Assembly: GCA_028293005.1 (NCBI GenBank)
Contig: JAQGLH010000161.1
Span: 1-10,711, forward strand
Source: Alphaproteobacteria bacterium
GTDB taxonomy: Bacteria; Pseudomonadota; Alphaproteobacteria; Sphingomonadales; Sphingomonadaceae
Direction: 5' to 3'
DNA: 10,711 bases
Positions within the stretch are counted from its first letter, which is position 1, and each line of letters opens with the position of its first letter. Of this stretch, positions 6,953 to 10,711 are shown piece after piece. The notes under the pieces were generated by a model. That model ran no database searches and was not told the DNA's origin. It saw only the letters and a list, made by a program, of their open reading frames with translations. A program made the translations under genes and the position numbers.

Positions 6953-6985
6953 GCCTCACCGACCCAGCCAAATCAACCGTGAGGC
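6953..6985. repeat. Inverted repeat in the divergent intergenic region
   Basis: GCCTCAC at 6953-6959 and its exact reverse complement GTGAGGC at 6979-6985 are separated by 19 bases. Arm centres are 26 bp apart, about two and a half helical turns. The sites lie 37-69 bp upstream of the epimerase start and about 160-190 bp upstream of the sugar transferase. This placement would suit an operator for either promoter, or the structure could form in RNA. No known regulator site is recognised. Confidence 0.45.
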
Positions 6986-6987
6986 GA

Positions 6988-7001
6988 GATCAACCCTGAT
7001 C
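6988..7001. repeat. Short perfect inverted repeat GATCA-ACCC-TGATC
   Basis: Five-base arms at 6988-6992 and 6997-7001 around four bases. The heptamer ATCAACC occurs at 6972-6978 and again at 6989-6995, so this repeat overlaps a direct repeat with 17-bp spacing. Small enough to be chance alone, but it adjoins the larger inverted repeat just upstream. Confidence 0.35.
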
Positions 7002-7023
7002 CGATCGGCGCGAGCCCCCCCGA

Positions 7024-7038
7024 CCCGGCCGAGCCGGG
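7024..7038 (+). repeat. Perfect hairpin CCCGGC-CGA-GCCGGG upstream of the sugar transferase
   Basis: Six GC pairs close a three-base loop, in an extremely GC-rich tract about 105 bp before the likely start of the sugar transferase. There is no T tract, so it is unlikely to be a simple terminator. It could be part of a structured leader. Confidence 0.4.
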
Positions 7039-7143
7039 CGGCCGCCGCGGCCCGACGCTGGTAATTTGCGTGGACTTCCGGCCGGAATTGCCGATAAACG
7101 CGCGCGCTCGTGCTGCCCCCGTCGGGAACCGTTCGGCCCTATC

Positions 7144-8424
7144 GTGTTAGAATCCGGTAAATTCCTCGCCACCCGCTCGTCGCTCTGGAACCGTCTGCGC
7201 CTGCAGCTCGGCGTAGGGCTCGTCGTGGCGGTAATCGCGCCTTGGGTCGTGCGGGTCCAGCTCGCGCAACGCCCGCAGGATCTGGTCGGGCTGCAAATCT
7301 CGGTGCTCGGCACCATGCTTGCGCTCATCCTCGGCTATTTCAGCTTCAGACGTCTGTCGCGCCTCCCTGGGGTGCGCGCCGCTTACCACATTTTCCCGAG
7401 CTTCGCGGTTTCGTACGGGATCGTGCTGGCGATCTTCTTCTTCCTGCGGCTCGATTACAGCCGCCTCCAGTTCCTTGCCAGCTTCCTGCTATCGATCTGC
7501 TGGTATTATATCGTCTATTTCCGGATCCAGCGGCAGCATCGTCTGCGGATCGGCGTGGTGCCGTTCGGTGACATCGGCTCATTGCGAGAGGTCCGTGAAG
7601 TCACCTGGATCGTCTTGTCGGACCCGCAAGCGGATCCGCGCGGCCTCGATGCGGTCGTCGCCGATCTGCGTGCCGACATTCCCGATGAATGGGAGCGCTT
7701 CCTCGCCGATTCCGCCTTGGCCGGAACGCTCATCATGCACGTCAAGCAGATGCAGGAATCGCTCACCGGCAGGGTCGCGATCGAGCATCTTTCCGAGAAC
7801 AATCTCGGATCGCTGATCCCAGGGATCATCTATGCCAAGGTCAAGCGCGCGGGCGACGTGATCGGCGCGGCGGTCGTGCTGCCCTTGCTTGCGCCGTTCC
7901 TGCTGATCGTCATGGCAGCGATCCGCCTCGATTCGGGGGGGCCTGTCCTCTTTCGCCAGCAGCGCATGGGCTATCGGGGCGGAACCTTCACGATGTTCAA
8001 ATTCCGGTCGATGCACGACCGCGCGATGCCGGAGGATGACCCCCGCCTGGCCGCCGTCACCCATCACGACGATCTTCGCGTCACTCGGCTCGGACGATTC
8101 CTGCGTCGCTATCGCGTCGACGAGCTGCCGCAGATCCTCAACATCCTCAAAGGTGAGATGAGCTGGATCGGGCCGCGACCGGAGGCGGTGCCGCTGTCCT
8201 TATGGTATGAGAAGGAGCTTCCCTTCTACCGCTATCGGCACATCGTCCGCCCCGGCATCACCGGCTGGGCGCAGGTCAACCAAGGGCATGTCGCCGAGGT
8301 CGACGACGTGCTGTGGAAGCTCCATTACGACTTCTATTATATCAAGAATTTCTCATTCTGGGTGGATCTGCTGATCGTCGCCCGGACGATCCGCACGATC
8401 TTCACCGGGTTCGGCGCGCGCTAG
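7144..8424 (+). CDS. Polyprenyl-phosphate sugar-1-phosphate transferase (priming exopolysaccharide transferase, WcaJ-like)
   Basis: Inner-membrane enzyme that transfers a sugar-1-phosphate from a nucleotide sugar to undecaprenyl phosphate, the first step of repeat-unit assembly. From the GTG at 7144 it is 426 residues. Four predicted membrane helices lie at about 23-40, 50-66, 84-102 and 108-126. A soluble middle domain follows (about 135-225, a divergent version of the Rossmann-like domain of WcaJ-type proteins). The C-terminal bacterial sugar transferase domain starts at KRAGD (234-238), includes a hydrophobic helix, and carries FKFRSMHDRA, the catalytic Asp-Glu pair in VDELPQ (D326, E327), SWIGPRPE, and RPGITGWAQVNQG. 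The start is uncertain. The frame stays open to a TTG at 7066 with no binding site; GTG 7144 has only GGGA 16 bases away; there is no suitable ATG. The coding end overlaps the convergent gene by 23 bp. The identity of the sugar is not deducible. Confidence 0.9.
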   Translation: MLESGKFLATRSSLWNRLRLQLGVGLVVAVIAPWVVRVQLAQRPQDLVGLQISVLGTMLALILGYFSFRRLSRLPGVRAAYHIFPSFAVSYGIVLAIFFFLRLDYSRLQFLASFLLSICWYYIVYFRIQRQHRLRIGVVPFGDIGSLREVREVTWIVLSDPQADPRGLDAVVADLRADIPDEWERFLADSALAGTLIMHVKQMQESLTGRVAIEHLSENNLGSLIPGIIYAKVKRAGDVIGAAVVLPLLAPFLLIVMAAIRLDSGGPVLFRQQRMGYRGGTFTMFKFRSMHDRAMPEDDPRLAAVTHHDDLRVTRLGRFLRRYRVDELPQILNILKGEMSWIGPRPEAVPLSLWYEKELPFYRYRHIVRPGITGWAQVNQGHVAEVDDVLWKLHYDFYYIKNFSFWVDLLIVARTIRTIFTGFGAR

Positions 8425-10009
8425 CCACGGCACCAGGAGGCCAGTCCTCGGCGTCCGCGACTCTGAAGATCGTCACTGCTTGGTTGTGGGTCACCGGACG
8501 GAAGGCGGGGGCGACGAAACATTCGCGCTTCGTTTCCGCCCAGATAAAGTCCGGTCGCTCAAAGGCTGCCATCGCCTTGAGCAGTTCGGGGCAGGATGCG
8601 CTCGTCTTGAGCGCCTCGTCCATGGCTACCCATTCGCCAAACGGCTTGGGCAGCCATTCGCGCCCCTGCAACGTGTTGACGCTCCGCGCCCCCGCGAGCA
8701 CCGGAAACCATTCGGCACTCGCGTCGACCCACCAACGCCTCTCATTGACAATGATCGAGGCGCTTCCCGGGTGGTTCGCCTTCATCCACCCCATCATGTC
8801 ACGGAGCTCGCGAGCGAGCGGCGTGAAGTCTGTGCGACTGACCGCGAGATTATAAGCTTGATACGTCACGAAGAACGCGGCGAGCATCGCGGTCACGCCT
8901 CCGGCGAGCTGCTGCGACCGTAATCTGCCCAGCAGATAATCATAGGTGCTCACGACGGCTTGGGCGAAGAAGACCGCAAAGCCGAGGATCATGGGAGTGG
9001 GTGCGTGGCGCGGCGTCAGGACCATGCACATCAGTGCGAATGCGGGCCAGAAAAAATCCCGCCGCCGCACCAGGATCGCGCATCCGAGCAGGACGAGCGG
9101 GTTGTGGGTCGAGAATAGGACGAACGAGATGAGATGACCGACAGTCGCGGACAGTCCCCACTCGCTCGATCCCCCCGCGGCGAGCAGCGGTGCGAGCCCC
9201 AGCGACGAGAGGACGAATACCAGCCACGGCGCGATGACGAGGCTGGCGACGCTCCCAGCGATCAAATTGCTTCGTACGAAGTCGCGGAAGTTCGGACTTC
9301 CGAGTGCTCGGCTGAGGATCACGCAGCCGGCGGCATCGATTCCCCATTCGAGATGGGAGAGCAATGCTCCCCCGACGGCCGCCCCGGCGAGCGCCAAGCG
9401 CCAGGCCGGCAGCGAGGGTCCCCGCTCACGGCCGGGAATGGTGATCGCCAGCATCGTCAGCATCAGGAAGATCGACCCAAGGCCCCGACTGAGCCCACCG
9501 CCCATCACGAGCCACACGAACGACCGGACGACGACGCAAAAGAAAAGCAGGGTTATCGCCGTGAACAGCGGCGAACGGCCGCTGCGCAGCAACACCAACG
9601 CAAACAGCAGCACATAGAGGATGTTCATGATGAACGGCGCGATGTGAACCACCGTGAGCGGATCGACCCCGAACCGCGTCAGCAGCGCGCCAAGCCAGAA
9701 CGAGAGCGGCGGATAGGCGAACGGCATGGTCAGGTCATTGTACGAAGCAACGTCCGGCAGGCCGGGAAAGGTTTTCGCTACGGCTTGCACGAAGGCGTAG
9801 AAAAGGCCTCCGTCGTTGAGCGGGAAATCGGTCGTCGCGACGAGGTAGAGACGAAACGCCACTGCGGCGATGATTACCGCCCCGAGCAGCAGAACTCCGA
9901 ACGATCGAAGACCCTGATCGGCCAAGCTTCCGCGTCCGGGCCGCGTGGGAAGCGGGCTTGCGTCTGCCATACCTCCGCGCGTGCTCACTGTCAGACTTTC
10001 ATCCTGCAA
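8402..10009 (-). CDS. Polytopic membrane protein, probable GT-C-type glycosyltransferase
   Basis: About 535 residues from a TTG at 10009. Around ten hydrophobic segments fill the first 400 residues, followed by a soluble, presumably periplasmic C-terminal domain of about 130 residues with two Cys. The first membrane segment leads into TTDFPLNDGGLF, with an Asp (D66) in the first outer loop, and a later AYPPLSFW (near 98-105). An acidic residue in loop 1 plus a [HY]PPL motif is the pattern of GT-C enzymes of the ArnT/PMT type, which use polyprenyl-linked sugar donors. That assignment is inference from layout. The start is unclear. TTG 10009 has GGAGG six bases upstream; GTG 9988 has only AGGA 13 bases away; ATG 9970 is directly abutted by GGAGGT, too close to serve it. 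All give the same membrane protein. It follows the FAD-dependent oxidoreductase by 25 bp and is probably cotranscribed. Its 3' end overlaps the convergent sugar transferase. Confidence 0.8.
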   Translation of the reverse strand: MQDESLTVSTRGGMADASPLPTRPGRGSLADQGLRSFGVLLLGAVIIAAVAFRLYLVATTDFPLNDGGLFYAFVQAVAKTFPGLPDVASYNDLTMPFAYPPLSFWLGALLTRFGVDPLTVVHIAPFIMNILYVLLFALVLLRSGRSPLFTAITLLFFCVVVRSFVWLVMGGGLSRGLGSIFLMLTMLAITIPGRERGPSLPAWRLALAGAAVGGALLSHLEWGIDAAGCVILSRALGSPNFRDFVRSNLIAGSVASLVIAPWLVFVLSSLGLAPLLAAGGSSEWGLSATVGHLISFVLFSTHNPLVLLGCAILVRRRDFFWPAFALMCMVLTPRHAPTPMILGFAVFFAQAVVSTYDYLLGRLRSQQLAGGVTAMLAAFFVTYQAYNLAVSRTDFTPLARELRDMMGWMKANHPGSASIIVNERRWWVDASAEWFPVLAGARSVNTLQGREWLPKPFGEWVAMDEALKTSASCPELLKAMAAFERPDFIWAETKRECFVAPAFRPVTHNQAVTIFRVADAEDWPPGAVASARRTR

Positions 10010-10015
10010 GTCCGT

Positions 10016-10020
10016 CCTCC
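10016..10020 (-). promoter_or_regulatory. Ribosome binding site pointing to a TTG start
   Basis: GGAGG on the minus strand lies six bases before TTG 10009, which would be the start of the GT-C-type membrane protein. It lies in the 25-bp gap after the stop codon of the upstream FAD protein, as expected for translation initiation inside an operon. Confidence 0.45.
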
Positions 10021-10034
10021 TCTGGCGGCGCACG

Positions 10035-10711
10035 TCATGGCGCGGCGGCGCTCGCAGGCGAATGTGGCGGTGCCGCGACGGGCGATTTGCCAAGCCGCGC
10101 GATCAATTCCTTGGCCACGCGACGCCCTTCGCGGATCGCATAATTGGTGCCCCGATCCTCCGGATAGATCTGCGCCATGGTCGAGATCAGCACGTTGCCG
10201 AACGGCGTCTCCTGCGACGGGATCAGCTTTGAATAGCAGGGTTCGGCGATCGGCTGCGAGTAAAGCGCTCGCCAGACGTGATAGCCGGTCACCCATTCGC
10301 GGTCGAAATCGGGGAACATCCGCTGGAGGTGCGGGATCGCAAAATCGAGCACCTCCTGATCGCCCATCCGGTACAAAGCATCGTTCTCCGGCAGATATTT
10401 GGAGAGGAACACGATGTGCCGCCCGCCGTAATTTTCCGGCGGCTCGAAATTGGTATGTTCGATGACGCCGACGAACGGGAAGCTCGGGTCGTTGACGTTG
10501 AGCCAATAGGTTTCGGACAGGCTGCGATCGAGCTCGAGCACCAGGCAGATGTTGGCAAGATAATCAATGCGCCGCAGGCTCGCGATATAATCGGGGGCGG
10601 CGTGCGGCTCGAACAAATCGGCGATCTGCGGCAGCGCCTGGGTCACCAGCACCGTGCTTGCGGCGATCACCTCCCCGTCGACGCGTACGCCGGTGGCGGC
10701 GCCGTCGCGTA
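10035..10711 (-). CDS. FAD-dependent amine-oxidase/protoporphyrinogen-oxidase-like protein (C-terminal part, cut by window edge)
   Basis: Only the last 224 residues are visible; the frame is open to the right edge, so the N-terminal dinucleotide-binding motif lies outside. The first visible residues (GVRVDGEVIAASTVLVT) are the usual strand pattern before the FAD-domain return in amine-oxidase-like flavoproteins. Next come a substrate-domain segment (YWLNVNDPSFPFVG and IEHTNFEPPENYGGRHIVFLSKY), a HVWRALYSQPI stretch, and near the end STMAQIYPEDRGTNYAIREGRRVAKEL, which matches the C-terminal flavin-contact region of the fold. The tail is Ala/Pro-rich. I recall this subfamily from polysaccharide biosynthesis clusters, where its reaction is not established. 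A sugar-nucleotide or lipid-linked-sugar redox role is a guess. It is upstream of, and apparently in an operon with, the GT-C-type membrane protein. Confidence 0.82.
   Translation of the reverse strand, partial: RDGAATGVRVDGEVIAASTVLVTQALPQIADLFEPHAAPDYIASLRRIDYLANICLVLELDRSLSETYWLNVNDPSFPFVGVIEHTNFEPPENYGGRHIVFLSKYLPENDALYRMGDQEVLDFAIPHLQRMFPDFDREWVTGYHVWRALYSQPIAEPCYSKLIPSQETPFGNVLISTMAQIYPEDRGTNYAIREGRRVAKELIARLGKSPVAAPPHSPASAAAP

Noticed and set aside
7125..7146. GGAAC ... GTT resembling an EcfG general-stress promoter
   Set aside because: The spacing from GGAAC to GTT is 16 bases, one to two shorter than the EcfG form, and the start codon itself falls in the -10 position. A similar pair near 3882-3911 has a spacer that is too long.
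9134..10465. A 443-residue open frame on the plus strand
   Set aside because: It lies antisense to the membrane protein and the flavoprotein. Its translation is Arg/Gln/Pro-rich without domains, as expected from a shadow frame in GC-rich coding DNA.
1..10711. CRISPR arrays, tRNA or rRNA genes, insertion sequences, integrases, toxin-antitoxin or phage-defence genes
   Set aside because: I looked for regular spaced repeats, tRNA-like arms, transposase motifs and terminal inverted repeats, and saw none by eye. The repeats found are short and local.

Overview
High-GC DNA (mostly about two-thirds G+C in the genes) from an alphaproteobacterium. The best guess is a sphingomonad (Sphingomonas or a relative). 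The grounds are a long-form RelA/SpoT homologue of alphaproteobacterial type, the codon use, and a very small exported protein with a single membrane helix and an Asp/Asn-rich tail ending in PVSP, which I recall from sphingomonad genomes. The assignment is an inference and was not tested by any search.

Layout. (1) 4-2091 (+): bifunctional (p)ppGpp synthetase/hydrolase, the stringent-response enzyme. (2) 2178-3203 (-): exported M48-type zinc metalloprotease with an embedded PDZ domain, convergent with the first gene. (3) 3204-3937: a regulatory-looking stretch holding three copies of an 11-bp tandem repeat, a strong terminator hairpin, and a 78-residue exported or membrane mini-protein on the minus strand (3421-3657, GTG start). 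A 280-bp divergent intergenic region follows. (4) 3938-4492 (+): a 184-residue secreted protein of unknown function with a His...Asn-Cys pattern that recalls permuted papain-like (NlpC/P60 or DUF4105-type) enzymes. (5) 4589-10711: a surface-polysaccharide locus. It holds a TviB-type UDP-sugar 6-dehydrogenase (+), a UDP-glucuronate-4-epimerase-type SDR (-), a polyprenyl-phosphate sugar-1-phosphate transferase that would prime repeat-unit synthesis (+), a GT-C-type polytopic membrane glycosyltransferase-like protein (-), and the C-terminal part of an FAD-dependent amine-oxidase-like protein (-) that runs off the right edge.

How they fit together: the dehydrogenase makes a UDP-hexuronic acid (probably N-acetylated), and the epimerase inverts its C4. 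The phosphotransferase loads the first sugar phosphate onto undecaprenyl phosphate at the inner membrane. The GT-C protein may add a sugar from a lipid-linked donor on the periplasmic side. The FAD protein belongs to a family I associate with polysaccharide clusters, with unknown chemistry. The gene pairs are convergent or divergent rather than one operon. The 227-bp divergent region 6917-7143 carries several inverted repeats and is the likeliest control point.

I see no mobile element, CRISPR array, RNA gene or defence system. Most of the window is recognisable. The least understood parts are the mini-protein, the secreted 184-residue protein, and the FAD plus GT-C pair.
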